The notes: a model not told the origin generated them from the sequence alone. A stretch of DNA of 64,000 nucleotides from Burkholderia ambifaria (GCF_001443045.1 NZ_LKPJ01000023.1:46580-110579), one strand, 5' to 3'; counted from the first letter of the stretch, positions 27,011 through 36,336 are shown. Numbers and translations are program-made.

Positions 27011-27689
27011 TGTCTCCCTCCTTTGGGGGCCGGCTCCTGCGCTCGAGGGCGCAGGAGCCGCACGTGCACGTTTATCGTCGTTCGGATCGTCGTTGGTCCG
27101 CGACACGGCGTGCGTCACCGGATCGTTGGTCCGGTTGTGCCAGTTATACGACTGTCGCGCGCGCTTTCCAAACACCGCCGCTAGGCATGCAACTCCAAAC
27201 GGCGGACCGTGCATGACGCAGGTCGGGAAGGGCCGGTGCGGGGGTGATTGAAACAGGCAGGCAAGTGCCGATCCGCTCGCGCGAGCGCTGTTCTTGTCAG
27301 ACGAATATATGGCGCGACGCGCGCGTACATACGGCCGCGCGCGCCGAACCGAATGTTGCAATGCAATATATGCGGCGCGGTAACGCACGCAGACGCAGCC
27401 ATTTTGGGTACATATGTTACGGACCATCAGGCTCGTGGCGATGAAATGATGGACGCTCGTTGCATGAATACCGTATAGGACAAGGCGAGCGAGGCGGCAC
27501 GTCCGACCTTGTGATCGGGAGTGCCATGTGTCGCTGCGCATCGACGCGTCAATGCTGCACCTGCACACCCGCGCGTGCGCCGCCCCCGTTGCCTTTCGAT
27601 CCACGCAGCCATTTGAAAATAACGATTTGACTCATGCCCCGCTTTCGGTTGAAGCTAGCAGCTTGCTGTCCGAAAGGGGCTGTGCCTGC
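27011..27689. other. Long intergenic region upstream of alkB
   Basis: No credible gene is seen in these 679 bases. The alkB-proximal part has two related copies of GGATCG(TC)GTTGGTCCG described separately. Around 27300-27420 the composition falls, with ATATAT-containing stretches and a short palindrome TTGCAATGCAA. Promoters for alkB (leftward) and the GNAT gene (rightward) must lie here. Confidence 0.55.
27084..27134. repeat. Two near-direct repeats upstream of alkB
   Basis: GGATCGTCGTTGGTCCG starts at 27084 and GGATCGTTGGTCCGG starts at 27120. They are 36 bases apart and differ by a 2-base insertion. The placement about 75-125 bases upstream of the alkB start is compatible with a regulator site, for example an AraC/XylS-type activator, but no regulator gene is adjacent. 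Confidence 0.4.
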
Positions 27690-28205
27690 ATGAGTTCGAC
27701 CTTGACCGTTCGTCGTATCGTTGCCGACCAGGGCGGCGTGTATCGCGAACTCCGCGCCGCATCGCTGCGTGAGCCCTATGCACCCGGTGAAGCGCCGGAG
27801 GCCGAATTGCTGAACGTCGATTCCGACGCGGCGGCGGCCATCGCCGCGCTGCGTGCGGCGTCCGACGAGTCGACGACTTTCCTGCTGTACACCGAAGGCC
27901 ATCCGGCCGGCATGATCGGCGCGTATTTCGACAATACGCCCGAGCGGCGCGCGTTCGTCAGCGAGCTGTGGGTCGCGCACGCGGTCCGCCACCTGCGCGG
28001 CGGCGTGCTGCTGCTGGAAACGGCCACCGCATGGCTCGCCGAACGTGGTGCGCAGGACGTCTACGCATGGATCGCCGATGCGAACCGCAACGCGATCCGT
28101 TTCTACGAACGTGCGGGTTTCGGTAACACGGGCGAGCATGCGCCGATCGGGCGGATGCCCGGCGCGATGAAGTCGTTGTTCGTGTCGCACTTCAACACGC
28201 CCTGA
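27690..28205 (+). CDS. GNAT-family N-acetyltransferase
   Basis: This 171-residue protein has the GNAT fold: ELWVAHAVRHLRGGVLLLETATAWL spans the acetyl-CoA pyrophosphate loop (usually Q/RxxGxG/A, here RHLRGG). NRNAIRFYERAGFGNTGE is the C-terminal strand-helix. The substrate (small molecule, protein or antibiotic) is not evident. The ATG at 27690 gives MSSTLTVRRIVA, although its ribosome site (AAGGGG) is rather distant. Its 3' end lies 166 bases before minC. Confidence 0.85.
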   Translation: MSSTLTVRRIVADQGGVYRELRAASLREPYAPGEAPEAELLNVDSDAAAAIAALRAASDESTTFLLYTEGHPAGMIGAYFDNTPERRAFVSELWVAHAVRHLRGGVLLLETATAWLAERGAQDVYAWIADANRNAIRFYERAGFGNTGEHAPIGRMPGAMKSLFVSHFNTP

Positions 28206-28371
28206 CGCATGAACGCGCGGGCCGCACGGCGCGATGAAGGCCAGCTCGCCCGTCCGACTGCCCGCCTGCCGGTTGCGCGCTCGCGGCGACCATCGCCGCC
28301 CGGTTCCCCAAAAATAATGGCCGCACGCGTGGACGCCTGTAAAATACGCAAAAATTTTTTGCAGAGTGTCC

Positions 28372-29136
28372 ATGTCGCTTAAAAAATCGCCATTCTTCGA
28401 GCTGCGCAGCGGATCGGTCGATACGTTGCTGTTCACCGTGAAGACGACCGATCTCGAGGCGTTGCGTACCGAACTGGTCAAGCGCTTCGAAGCGACTCCC
28501 GAGTTTTTCGCCGATGATGTCGTCGCGATCGACGTCCGCCGCCTTGCGGACGGCGAACGCGTCGCGCTCGCCGACATCCGCCAGATGCTGAACGACGTGC
28601 GGATGCGCCCGGTGGGCGTCGTTGCGCTGGCCACGCAGGGCTGGGCGGGGGAAGCCGGCCTGCCGTTGCTCGAGGCGCGCGATCGCCGCGTGTCGGCCGC
28701 GAAGCCGGCCGACGAAGCGGAGCCGGCGCCGGTCGTCGCGGCTGCTGCCGCGGCAGCCGAACCGGCACCGGAGCCTGCGCCGACGCCGATTTCGGCGGGT
28801 GGCCAGACGCTGGTGATCGACCGGCCGCTGCGTTCGGGGCAGCAGATTTACGCGAAAGGAGACCTCGTGGTGCTTGCGCCGGTCAGTCACGGCGCCGAGA
28901 TCATCGCGGAAGGCAACATCCACATCTACGCGCCGCTGCGCGGCCGCGCACTCGCGGGTGTGCACGGCAATCACGACGCGCGCATTTTCTGCACGTGTCT
29001 CGAACCGGAACTGATTTCGATCGCGGGTATCTATCGAACGACCGAGAACCCGTTGCCCGCCGACATACTGGGCAAATCGGTGCAGATCTGGCTCGAAGAG
29101 GAAAAATTGATGATCGAACCGCTGCGCCTGACGTGA
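28372..29136 (+). CDS. minC: Septum site-determining protein MinC
   Basis: MinC blocks FtsZ assembly away from midcell and is recruited to the membrane by MinD. The 254-residue product has the N-terminal FtsZ-inhibiting domain (residues 1-100), an Ala/Pro/Glu-rich linker (about 105-140) and the beta-helical C-terminal MinD-binding domain with VLAPVSHGAEIIAEGNIHIY and LRGRALAGVHGN. The ATG at 28372 is preferred over a GTG two codons upstream. It is the first gene of minC-minD-minE. Confidence 0.96.
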   Translation: MSLKKSPFFELRSGSVDTLLFTVKTTDLEALRTELVKRFEATPEFFADDVVAIDVRRLADGERVALADIRQMLNDVRMRPVGVVALATQGWAGEAGLPLLEARDRRVSAAKPADEAEPAPVVAAAAAAAEPAPEPAPTPISAGGQTLVIDRPLRSGQQIYAKGDLVVLAPVSHGAEIIAEGNIHIYAPLRGRALAGVHGNHDARIFCTCLEPELISIAGIYRTTENPLPADILGKSVQIWLEEEKLMIEPLRLT

Positions 29137-29195
29137 TTCGCACGGCGCGCTCCGGATCGATCGGCTCTCATTGACGAACACAGGGTATTGGGTAA

Positions 29196-30011
29196 ATGGC
29201 AAAAATCATCGTGGTGACTTCGGGCAAGGGCGGCGTGGGCAAGACGACGACCAGCGCGAGCTTCGCGTCCGGCCTCGCGCTGCGCGGCCACAAGACGGCC
29301 GTGATCGACTTCGACGTCGGCCTGCGCAACCTCGATCTCATCATGGGCTGCGAGCGCCGCGTGGTGTACGACCTCGTCAACGTGATCCAGGGCGAAGCGA
29401 ACCTGAACCAGGCGCTGATCAAGGACAAGAAGTGCGAGAACCTGTTCATCCTGCCGGCATCGCAGACGCGCGACAAGGATGCGCTCACGCGTGACGGCGT
29501 CGAGAAGGTACTGAACGACCTGGTTGCGATGAACTTCGACTACATCGTGTGCGATTCGCCGGCCGGTATCGAGGCAGGCGCGCTGCACGCGATGTACTTC
29601 GCGGACGAAGCGCTGATCGTCACGAACCCGGAAGTGTCGTCGGTGCGCGACTCGGACCGCATTCTCGGTATCCTGTCGTCGAAGACGAAGCGCGCGACCG
29701 AAGGCAAGGATCCGATCAAGGAACACCTGCTGATCACGCGTTACAGCCCGAAGCGTGTGAGCGAAGGCGAGATGCTGTCGCTCGAGGACATCAGCGAGAT
29801 CCTGCGCATCAAGCTGATCGGTGTGGTGCCCGAATCGGAAGCCGTGCTGCACGCATCGAACCAGGGTCTGCCGGCCGTGCATATCGACGGCACCGACGTT
29901 GCGGAAGCGTACAAGGACGTCGTTGCTCGCTTCCTCGGCGAAGACAAGCCGCTGCGCTTCACCGATTACCAGAAGCCGGGCCTGCTGCAGCGCCTCTTCG
30001 GCAGCAAGTAA
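29196..30011 (+). CDS. minD: Septum site-determining ATPase MinD
   Basis: This ParA-type ATPase oscillates on the membrane with MinE and activates MinC. The 271-residue product has the deviant Walker A GKGGVGKTT near residue 11, the switch region DFDVGLRNLDLIMG, and an amphipathic C-terminal membrane helix (LLQRLFG). It lies 59 bases after minC and 12 bases before minE. Confidence 0.98.
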   Translation: MAKIIVVTSGKGGVGKTTTSASFASGLALRGHKTAVIDFDVGLRNLDLIMGCERRVVYDLVNVIQGEANLNQALIKDKKCENLFILPASQTRDKDALTRDGVEKVLNDLVAMNFDYIVCDSPAGIEAGALHAMYFADEALIVTNPEVSSVRDSDRILGILSSKTKRATEGKDPIKEHLLITRYSPKRVSEGEMLSLEDISEILRIKLIGVVPESEAVLHASNQGLPAVHIDGTDVAEAYKDVVARFLGEDKPLRFTDYQKPGLLQRLFGSK

Positions 30012-30023
30012 CGGAGGCCGCCC

Positions 30024-30278
30024 ATGTCCATCCTTTCGTTTCTCCTCGGCGAGAAGAAGAAGTCCGCATCGGTCGCGAAGGAGCGCCTGCAGCTCATCAT
30101 CGCGCACGAGCGGGTCGGTGGCCGGCCGCCGGCCGATTATCTGCCGGCGCTGCAGAAGGAGCTGGTCGCGGTCATCTCGAAGTACGTCCATATTTCGAAC
30201 GATGACATCCGCGTGAGCCTCGAGCGCCAGGACGATCTCGAAGTCCTCGAAGTGAAGATCGAGATCCCGCAAGCCTGA
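30024..30278 (+). CDS. minE: Cell division topological specificity factor MinE
   Basis: MinE stimulates MinD ATPase and sets the pole-to-pole oscillation. The 84-residue product has the N-terminal MinD-binding part MSILSFLLGEKKKSASVAKE and the C-terminal topological domain DDLEVLEVKIEIP. A GC-rich inverted repeat (GCACGGCGGC / GCCGCCGTGC) at about 30298-30321 follows but lacks a T-run. Confidence 0.96.
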   Translation: MSILSFLLGEKKKSASVAKERLQLIIAHERVGGRPPADYLPALQKELVAVISKYVHISNDDIRVSLERQDDLEVLEVKIEIPQA

Positions 30279-30437
30279 CCTTCGCCGGTCTCCCCCCGCA
30301 CGGCGGCGTATGCCGCCGTGCGCGTCTTACGCCCTGTTGCACTTTCGGGCTCGCCGTAACACGGTGTCTGTCGGCCGTTGGTCGACCTCCCGCATTGAAC
30401 GAATACGCTCGCGTCATTTGTTAATCAGGAGGTTGTG

Positions 30438-30839
30438 ATGGCTGTCTCTACTGTTCAACGTCGTATCGTTTCGCTCGCGCTGTTCGCCGCGGGCCTGTCG
30501 GCCGTCGTCGCGCCGCTCGCCGCGCGCGCGGACGAAATCCTCGTCGGCGCGCCGGTGATGGTGCAGTCGGGCCGGATGGTCGTCGCCGAACCGGTCGCCG
30601 TGCCGGCCGGGGAAATCGTCGTCGTCGCGCCGAACGCGCCGCCGCCCGTGCGCTACGAAGTCGTGCCCGACGCGCGTGTCGGCTATGTGTGGGAGCGCGG
30701 TCACTGGCGCTGGGATCATGGTCGCTATGTCTGGATCGGCGGCCACTGGGAAACCGAGCGTATCGGCATGCACTGGGTGCCGGGCCACTGGGATCACCGC
30801 GGCCCGAACTGGTTCTGGACCCGCGGCCACTGGGCTTGA
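30438..30839 (+). CDS. Secreted YXWGXW-repeat protein
   Basis: This 133-residue protein has a signal peptide (about residues 1-32, ending ARA). The C-terminal third is a run of short aromatic units such as GYVWERGHWRW, RYVWIGGHWE, MHWVPGHWD and WFWTRGHW, matching the YXWGXW repeat family of predicted beta-rich envelope proteins. Function is unknown. The ATG at 30438 follows AGGAGG. A 36-residue lipoprotein gene follows 12 bases downstream, so the two probably form one transcript. Confidence 0.85.
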   Translation: MAVSTVQRRIVSLALFAAGLSAVVAPLAARADEILVGAPVMVQSGRMVVAEPVAVPAGEIVVVAPNAPPPVRYEVVPDARVGYVWERGHWRWDHGRYVWIGGHWETERIGMHWVPGHWDHRGPNWFWTRGHWA

Positions 30840-30851
30840 TGGAGGCGTGCG

Positions 30852-30962
30852 ATGAAACGAACCGCCATTGCCATCGCGCTCGTCGCGATCACGCTCGCAG
30901 GCTGTATCGTCGTGCCGGCGCGGCCTGTCTACTATCGGCCGGCGCCGGTGGTGATCTATTGA
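30852..30962 (+). CDS. Very small lipoprotein
   Basis: GGAGG at 30841 precedes an ATG at 30852 that opens a 36-residue frame. A signal peptide MKRTAIAIALVAITLAGC ends in the lipobox LAGC (Cys 18). The mature peptide is only about 19 residues, rich in Val, Pro, Tyr and Arg (VVPARPVYYRPAP). It follows the YXWGXW gene by 12 bases and its last codons overlap the end of the converging clcA by 7 bases. It is too short for routine gene calling. Function is unknown, with outer-membrane anchoring near the neighbouring protein plausible. Confidence 0.75.
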   Translation: MKRTAIAIALVAITLAGCIVVPARPVYYRPAPVVIY

Positions 30963-32527
30963 GTATCGCGCGGGCCTGCTTGCGCCGGGCCGCTCGTGGC
31001 GGATGCAGGCCGGCCGCCGTCATGCGGCGTAGCCGGCGCGTGCGTGGCACCGCTATCGGTCGCCGGGGTGTCCGGCTCGCCACTGTCCCGTTCGCGCAGC
31101 GTGTCGAGCGGGTCGGCGGGCGCGGCGGCCGCGTCCTGCGGCTCGGTGACGCCGGTTATGGCCGCCGGTGCAGCAGCAGGTTCGGCGGCGGCCGCGGGCG
31201 GCGCGAGATAGCGCTGTGCGAGCGTTTCGTAGAGCGGCGGCGCGAAGAAGCGCGCCATGCGGCTCGACACCAGTGCGGTCGCCATCAGCGAAATCACGAG
31301 TGCGTGGCCGTTGATCATCTCCATCACGATCACGAACGACGTGATCGGCGACTGCGTGACGGCCGCGAGGTAGCCGACCATCGCGAGCGCGATCAGCATC
31401 GGCAGGCTCATGTCGCCGAACACGATGTGCAGCAGGTTGCCGAACCCGGCGCCGATCGACAGCGACGGCGCGAAGATCCCGCCCGGGATGCCGGGCAGGT
31501 ACGACGCAACCATCGACACCATCTTCAGGAACGGATAGAGCACCGACAGCCGTTCATGGCCATCGAGCAGGCCGCGCGCCTCGGCATAGCCGCTGCCGAA
31601 GGTCGTCCCGCCCGACACGATGCCGACGACGGCGATCACGAAGCCGCACAGCGCCGCGAACGCGATCGGCCGCTCGCGATACAGGTCGAGCAGGCGTGCG
31701 GGCAGCCAGCGCCCGGTGTTGAGCAGCAGCCAGCTGAAGAGGCCGCCCGCGATGCCGGTCACGATCGCCGTGACGAGCACGGCGACGGCGAGCATCTTCG
31801 GGAAATGCTGGCCGGCGTCGATCGTGCCGAAGTACGTGTAATTGCCGTTCAGGCCCAATGCGACGACACCGGCGAGGATGATCGCGGTGATCAGCACGCC
31901 GCTTGCGCGGGCGGAGAAGCTGCGGGTCAGCTCCTCGATCGCGAACACGATCCCGGCGAGCGGCGTATTGAACGCGGCCGACAGGCCAGCCGCCGCGCCG
32001 GCGAGCACGAGTTGCCGTTCGATCTGCGCGTTCGAGCGCGGATAGAAGCGCCGCAGGTTGAACATCAGTGCCGCGCCGACCTGCACGGTCGGACCTTCGC
32101 GGCCGATCGTGAAGCCGCCGAGGATCCCCAGGAACGAGATCAGGACCTTGCCGAACAGGATGCGCAGCGTCAGCAGCCGCGCGCCGAACGCGCCCGGGCT
32201 CGCATGCAGCGTCGCAATGACCTGCGGGATCCCGCTGCCCTCGGCGCCCCGAAAGAAGCGGCGCGTGATCCATGCGGACGCCGCGGCGATCGACGGCGTC
32301 AGCAGCAGCGGCAGCCACGCGACGTGGTCGCGCATCGTGCGGAAGGTGTCGTAGCCCCAGTCGATCAACCGCGCGTACAGCACGGCCGCGAGGCCCACGG
32401 CGATCGCGCCCAGCCAGAACACGCCATACTGGCGCCAGATCCGCAGCGAGCGGCGGGTGAGGGCGGGAAACAGGGCGGGAAGAGCGGGACGTTGCATCGG
32501 CGGTGGGCCGGAGGGCAAAGAACGCAT
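30956..32527 (-). CDS. clcA: ClC-family chloride channel/antiporter
   Basis: This inner-membrane ClC protein of up to 523 residues has the selectivity motifs GSGIPQ, GREGPTVQ (with the gating Glu) and GIFAPSL. It also has FAIEEL, where the antiporter proton Glu lies in the E. coli homologue, so it may be a chloride/proton exchanger. No CBS domains are present. After the last helix, a tail of about 85 residues rich in Ala, Pro and Asp/Thr looks disordered. The start may be 32527 or the ATG at 32497 (MQRPALPAL). It is divergent from waaC. Confidence 0.9.
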   Translation of the reverse strand: MRSLPSGPPPMQRPALPALFPALTRRSLRIWRQYGVFWLGAIAVGLAAVLYARLIDWGYDTFRTMRDHVAWLPLLLTPSIAAASAWITRRFFRGAEGSGIPQVIATLHASPGAFGARLLTLRILFGKVLISFLGILGGFTIGREGPTVQVGAALMFNLRRFYPRSNAQIERQLVLAGAAAGLSAAFNTPLAGIVFAIEELTRSFSARASGVLITAIILAGVVALGLNGNYTYFGTIDAGQHFPKMLAVAVLVTAIVTGIAGGLFSWLLLNTGRWLPARLLDLYRERPIAFAALCGFVIAVVGIVSGGTTFGSGYAEARGLLDGHERLSVLYPFLKMVSMVASYLPGIPGGIFAPSLSIGAGFGNLLHIVFGDMSLPMLIALAMVGYLAAVTQSPITSFVIVMEMINGHALVISLMATALVSSRMARFFAPPLYETLAQRYLAPPAAAAEPAAAPAAITGVTEPQDAAAAPADPLDTLRERDSGEPDTPATDSGATHAPATPHDGGRPASATSGPAQAGPRDTQ

Positions 32528-32671
32528 TATAAAAAGAACCGGATGCAGCCGGGGCTCGACAAACTTTCACAAAAGCGACGCACTTTGTTGCAAATGTAAT
32601 GTCGTAGTAATGTTTGTGCGCCGCTAGCGTCGTTAGCATGGCGAAATGGTCCGATATATCCCACAAAGAAC

Positions 32672-33670
32672 GTGAAACGCATCCTCATCGTGAAAGTGAC
32701 GTCGCTCGGCGACGTCGTCCAGACGTTGCCCGTCGTCGCGGACCTCCATCGCGCTTTTCCGGGCGTGGCGGTCGATTGGGCCGTGGACGAATCGTGCGCT
32801 GAAGTCGTGCGCTGGCACCCGGGTGTGAGCGAGGTGCTCTGCGCGCCGCTGCGGCGGTTCAAGAAGCTCCGCAACGGCGGCGACCTGAAGGCGATCTCCG
32901 CGTCGATCGGTGCGCTGCGCGCGCACCGCTACGATGCGATCATCGACCTGCACGGCGTCTACAAGAGCGCAATCATCTCGATCCTCGCGCGCGCCGCGCG
33001 CCGCGTCGGTTATCAGACGCAGGATCTCGGCGAGACGGGCGCCCGTTTCGCGTATTCGCATCGCTTCGGCCCGAGGCCGGACTGCGACGCGTGGCACGGG
33101 ATGCGCGTGAGCGCCGGCGAGGCGCTGGGCTATGTCCCCGAAGGCATCGCCGACTACGGGGTCGTCGCGCCGCAGGATGCGAGCCTGCCCCCCGCCGTGA
33201 CCGACGGCGCGCCGTTCATGCTGCTGTTTCACGCGACGTCCAATCCGGACAAGCAATGGCCGGCCGACCATTGGGCCGCGCTGGCTATCCGGATGATGGC
33301 GCGCGGTGTGCGCGTGCTGATGCCATGGGGATCGCCGGCCGAACATGACGATGCGCAGGACATTGCCGCGCGCGCGCCGGGCGCGATCGTGCTGCCGGCG
33401 ATGTCGGTGCGCGAACTGGGCGCGGCCATCGGCCGGGCCGCGCTCGTGGTGGGGGTCGATACCGGGTTCGTGCACATGGCGCACGCGCTGAAGCGGCCGA
33501 CCGTGATGATCTTCGTCGCGACGTCGCGCCACCACTGCGGTATCGGCGGCGCACCGAATGCGCTGTCGATCGGTGAGCCGGGTGCGCCGCCGTCGGTCGA
33601 GCAGGCACTCGATGCGATCGATACGGTCGGCCCGGCCTACGCCGTGCTGCGTGCGCGGCTGACAGCCTAG
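32672..33670 (+). CDS. waaC: Lipopolysaccharide heptosyltransferase I
   Basis: WaaC adds the first L,D-heptose to Kdo of the lipid A inner core on the cytoplasmic face. The 332-residue GT9 glycosyltransferase starts with GTG at 32672 and KRILIVKVTSLGDVVQTLP, the N-terminal signature. DLHGVYKSAI and the donor-binding VVGVDTGFVHMAHAL segment are also present. The gene stands alone here, divergent from clcA. Confidence 0.93.
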   Translation: MKRILIVKVTSLGDVVQTLPVVADLHRAFPGVAVDWAVDESCAEVVRWHPGVSEVLCAPLRRFKKLRNGGDLKAISASIGALRAHRYDAIIDLHGVYKSAIISILARAARRVGYQTQDLGETGARFAYSHRFGPRPDCDAWHGMRVSAGEALGYVPEGIADYGVVAPQDASLPPAVTDGAPFMLLFHATSNPDKQWPADHWAALAIRMMARGVRVLMPWGSPAEHDDAQDIAARAPGAIVLPAMSVRELGAAIGRAALVVGVDTGFVHMAHALKRPTVMIFVATSRHHCGIGGAPNALSIGEPGAPPSVEQALDAIDTVGPAYAVLRARLTA

Positions 33671-33723
33671 GCGCAAGCCGGTGATTCGCGTGAGCAGGCC
33701 GCGGGGAAGCGGCGCCTGCCGGT

Positions 33724-33903
33724 TCAGGCGAGCAGCGCTTCGACCGTGACCACCGCGGCGATGGCCGCCAGGTTGGCGAGCAACGCCTCGAACAGCAGGC
33801 CGCGCCAGGTCTTCGGCCGAAAGCGGGCCGCGAGCAGCAGCGCGCCGCCCAGCGCGAGCGCCAGGATCAGGACGAGGTCTGCGTTGTCGAGGCGGATGTT
33901 CAT
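33724..33903 (-). CDS. Small membrane protein, unknown function
   Basis: This 59-residue product has two hydrophobic segments (LVLILALALGGALLLAA and LLANLAAIAAVVTVEALL) separated by a basic loop RFRPKTWRG. A ribosome site GAAGGAG precedes the ATG at 33903 with suitable spacing, which supports translation. It is encoded downstream of the MFS gene on the same strand, with 104 bases between. I do not recognise the family. Confidence 0.65.
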   Translation of the reverse strand: MNIRLDNADLVLILALALGGALLLAARFRPKTWRGLLFEALLANLAAIAAVVTVEALLA

Positions 33904-34007
33904 CGCGGCGGCTCCTTCGGGGAGGGATCCCGGGGGCGCGCGGCGGCGCACCCAGGATCGAGTATAGGCAGCGCCACCCACCGCACAACCCGGGGCGCCC
34001 CGAAGGC

Positions 34008-35318
34008 TCAGACGAGTGATGTGTTGCGGGTTTCCCGCATCAGCAGCACGCCGATCAGGCTGATTGCCGCCGCGATCGACACGTACCCGCCCACCCACGA
34101 CAGCCCACCGTGCGCGGCGAGCAGCTGCGCGATGTACGGCGCGATCGACGCGCCGAGGATCCCGCCGAGGTTGTACGCGACGCCCGCGCCCGTATAGCGG
34201 ACGTTGGTCGGGAACAGCTCGGGCAGCAGCGCGCCCATCGGCGCGAACGTCACGCCCATCAGGAACAGCTCGAGCGTCAGGAACAGTGCGACGAGCGGCA
34301 TCGAGCCGCTGCCGAGCAGCGGTTCCATCGCGAAGCCGGACAGCAGCGCGGCGATCGCGCCGACGACCAGCACCGGCTTGCGGCCGAAGCGATCCGACGC
34401 CCATGCCGACAGCGGCGTCGCGAGGCCCATGAACACCACCGCGAAGCACAGCAGGCCGAGGAAGCTCTGGCGCGGAATATGCAGCGTCGACACGCCGTAT
34501 GACAGCGAGAACACCGTCGAGATATAGAACAGCGTGTAGCAGACCACCATCGCGAGCGCGCCGAGCAGCGTCGGCTGCCAGTGTTGCGAGACGAGCGTCG
34601 CGACCGGCACGCGCACGCGCTCGTTGCGGTCGAGCGCGGCCTGGAACGCCGGCGTCTCGGTGATCTTCAGCCGCACGTACAGGCCGAGTGCGACGAGCAC
34701 CGCGCTGACGAGGAACGGGATGCGCCAGCCCCAGCTGCGGAACTGTTCGTCGGACAGCGACAGCGCGAGCGCGAAGAACAGCCCGTTCGACATCAGGAAG
34801 CCGACCGACGGGCCCAGCTGCGGGAACATCCCGAACCAGCCGCGCTTACCTGGCGGCGCGTGCTCGGTCGCGAGCAGCGCCGCGCCGCCCCATTCGCCGC
34901 CGAGACCGATCCCCTGGCCAAAACGCAGCACGCACAGCAGCACCGGCGCGAGCGCGCCGATCGTGTCGTAGCCGGGCACGAAACCGATCGCGGTGGTGGA
35001 CACGCCCATGACGAGCAGCGATGCGACGAGTGTCGATTTGCGGCCGATGCGGTCGCCGAAGTGGCCGAACAGGAACGAGCCGATCGGCCGCGCGATGAAC
35101 GCGATGCCGAACGTGACGAACGCGGACAGCGCCTGTGCGGTCGCGGAGCCGTGCGGGAAGAACACGGGACCGATGACGAGTGCCGCGGCGGTCGCGTATA
35201 CGTAGAAGTCGTAGAACTCGATCGCGGTGCCGATGAAGCTCGCGAACACGATGCGCCGGTGGCTGACGGCGCCGGCCGAACCGGTTGCGTGTGCAACGGC
35301 CGGGGGGGATGCGGACAT
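34008..35318 (-). CDS. MHS-family MFS transporter
   Basis: This inner-membrane symporter of 436 residues has twelve hydrophobic segments. The start of helix 1, FASFIGTAIEFYDFYVYATA, and the loop FGHFGDRIGRKSTL are typical of the metabolite:proton symporter family (ProP, KgtP, ShiA). Substrates in this family include dicarboxylates, betaine and shikimate, and the exact one is not clear here. The ATG at 35318 (MSASPPAV) is chosen over an upstream extension without similarity. Confidence 0.88.
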   Translation of the reverse strand: MSASPPAVAHATGSAGAVSHRRIVFASFIGTAIEFYDFYVYATAAALVIGPVFFPHGSATAQALSAFVTFGIAFIARPIGSFLFGHFGDRIGRKSTLVASLLVMGVSTTAIGFVPGYDTIGALAPVLLCVLRFGQGIGLGGEWGGAALLATEHAPPGKRGWFGMFPQLGPSVGFLMSNGLFFALALSLSDEQFRSWGWRIPFLVSAVLVALGLYVRLKITETPAFQAALDRNERVRVPVATLVSQHWQPTLLGALAMVVCYTLFYISTVFSLSYGVSTLHIPRQSFLGLLCFAVVFMGLATPLSAWASDRFGRKPVLVVGAIAALLSGFAMEPLLGSGSMPLVALFLTLELFLMGVTFAPMGALLPELFPTNVRYTGAGVAYNLGGILGASIAPYIAQLLAAHGGLSWVGGYVSIAAAISLIGVLLMRETRNTSLV

Positions 35319-35611
35319 GGATGTCTCCGTTTTGTCGTTGGGGCGGTCGGCTGAGCGTGCGCTCGGGGAGGCGGGCACCTGCCGGGAGCAGCCGAGCGGA
35401 TGATGCAATGGCGGCGTGGACGCGCGCTGTGGCGCGAACGTCACCCGCCGGTCGACGATGGAGACGGATAGGTCGCCGCCGCCCGGGGCCGGCGTGGTCG
35501 GCTCGCGTGCCGGGTGCGGCGCGCGAACTCGCGCGCGGGAGGATGGCCGCGCGATTGCGGAAAATTATAGCCAGCGCCGCGACATAGCGGCAATCACGGG
35601 CGGGCGCGCGC

Positions 35612-36103
35612 TCAGTCGAGCGATTGCGCCTGCGCCGACGCGGTGCTTTGCAACTGGAAGTGCCCGTCGTCGTTGAACAGCCAGCCTTCCATCATCTCGA
35701 TCCGACCATTGCCGTCCAGCAGTTTCGATGGTGGTGGCGGCAGCGGTGCCGAGCGGCGCAGCGACGCGAGCGCGAGTGCTTCCGCTTCGCTGTCGCCGTT
35801 GCTGCGATAGACGGATGCGTTGACGAGGCGGCCGCTGCGATCGACGGTGAACGCGACGACGACGAGCGAGCGCAGCATCGCCTGCGGCGTCCCGCGCAAC
35901 ACGCCGGACGGATTGTGTTCGGCGACGCAGTGTGCGACTTCCACGCGGTACTGGTCGAGATTCGCGCTGCGCGTGACTGACGGGATCGTCAGTACCGAGC
36001 GCAGCGACGGCGGCGGCGTGATCGTGCAGGCGGCAAGCATGGTGGCGGCGACCAGCGCGGCAATACGCAGCCGGTCGACGCCCGGGCGGGGAAGAGGGGG
36101 CAT
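35612..36103 (-). CDS. Lipoprotein with TonB C-terminal-like domain
   Basis: This 163-residue protein has a signal peptide with lipobox MLAAC (Cys 26). Its middle reads LRSLVVVAFTVDRSGRLVNASVYRSNGDSEAEALALASLRRSAPLPPPP, which in parts follows the TonB C-terminal fold (VxFTVDxxGxVxxxxVxxSSG...A..A...AxPLPPPP). It lacks a membrane anchor and Pro-rich spacer of a true TonB, so a stand-alone energy-transducer-like periplasmic role is inferred. It is monocistronic as far as seen. Confidence 0.75.
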   Translation of the reverse strand: MPPLPRPGVDRLRIAALVAATMLAACTITPPPSLRSVLTIPSVTRSANLDQYRVEVAHCVAEHNPSGVLRGTPQAMLRSLVVVAFTVDRSGRLVNASVYRSNGDSEAEALALASLRRSAPLPPPPSKLLDGNGRIEMMEGWLFNDDGHFQLQSTASAQAQSLD

Positions 36104-36336
36104 GGGAGGTGTGCCGGAGGGTGACTATAAAAAAATGATAGGCGCCCGGACACGACGTGTTATCGGGAGAAACGCATAGCGCGCGAATCGCGACGTGGCG
36201 ATTCGCAGATGATGACGATCGGCGGCCCGTCTGCCGGGCCGGCGTTGCGATGTGACGTGACGTGACATGCGACGGTGCGGACACGCCTTGTGCGCACGCG
36301 AGTCGCGCGCGGTGGCGGCGGTGAGGCGGGCCTCGC

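Noticed and set aside
30689..32599. A 636-codon open frame on the plus strand over clcA
   Set aside because: Shadow of the ClC gene. Repetitive Arg/Glu/His content and no ribosome site.
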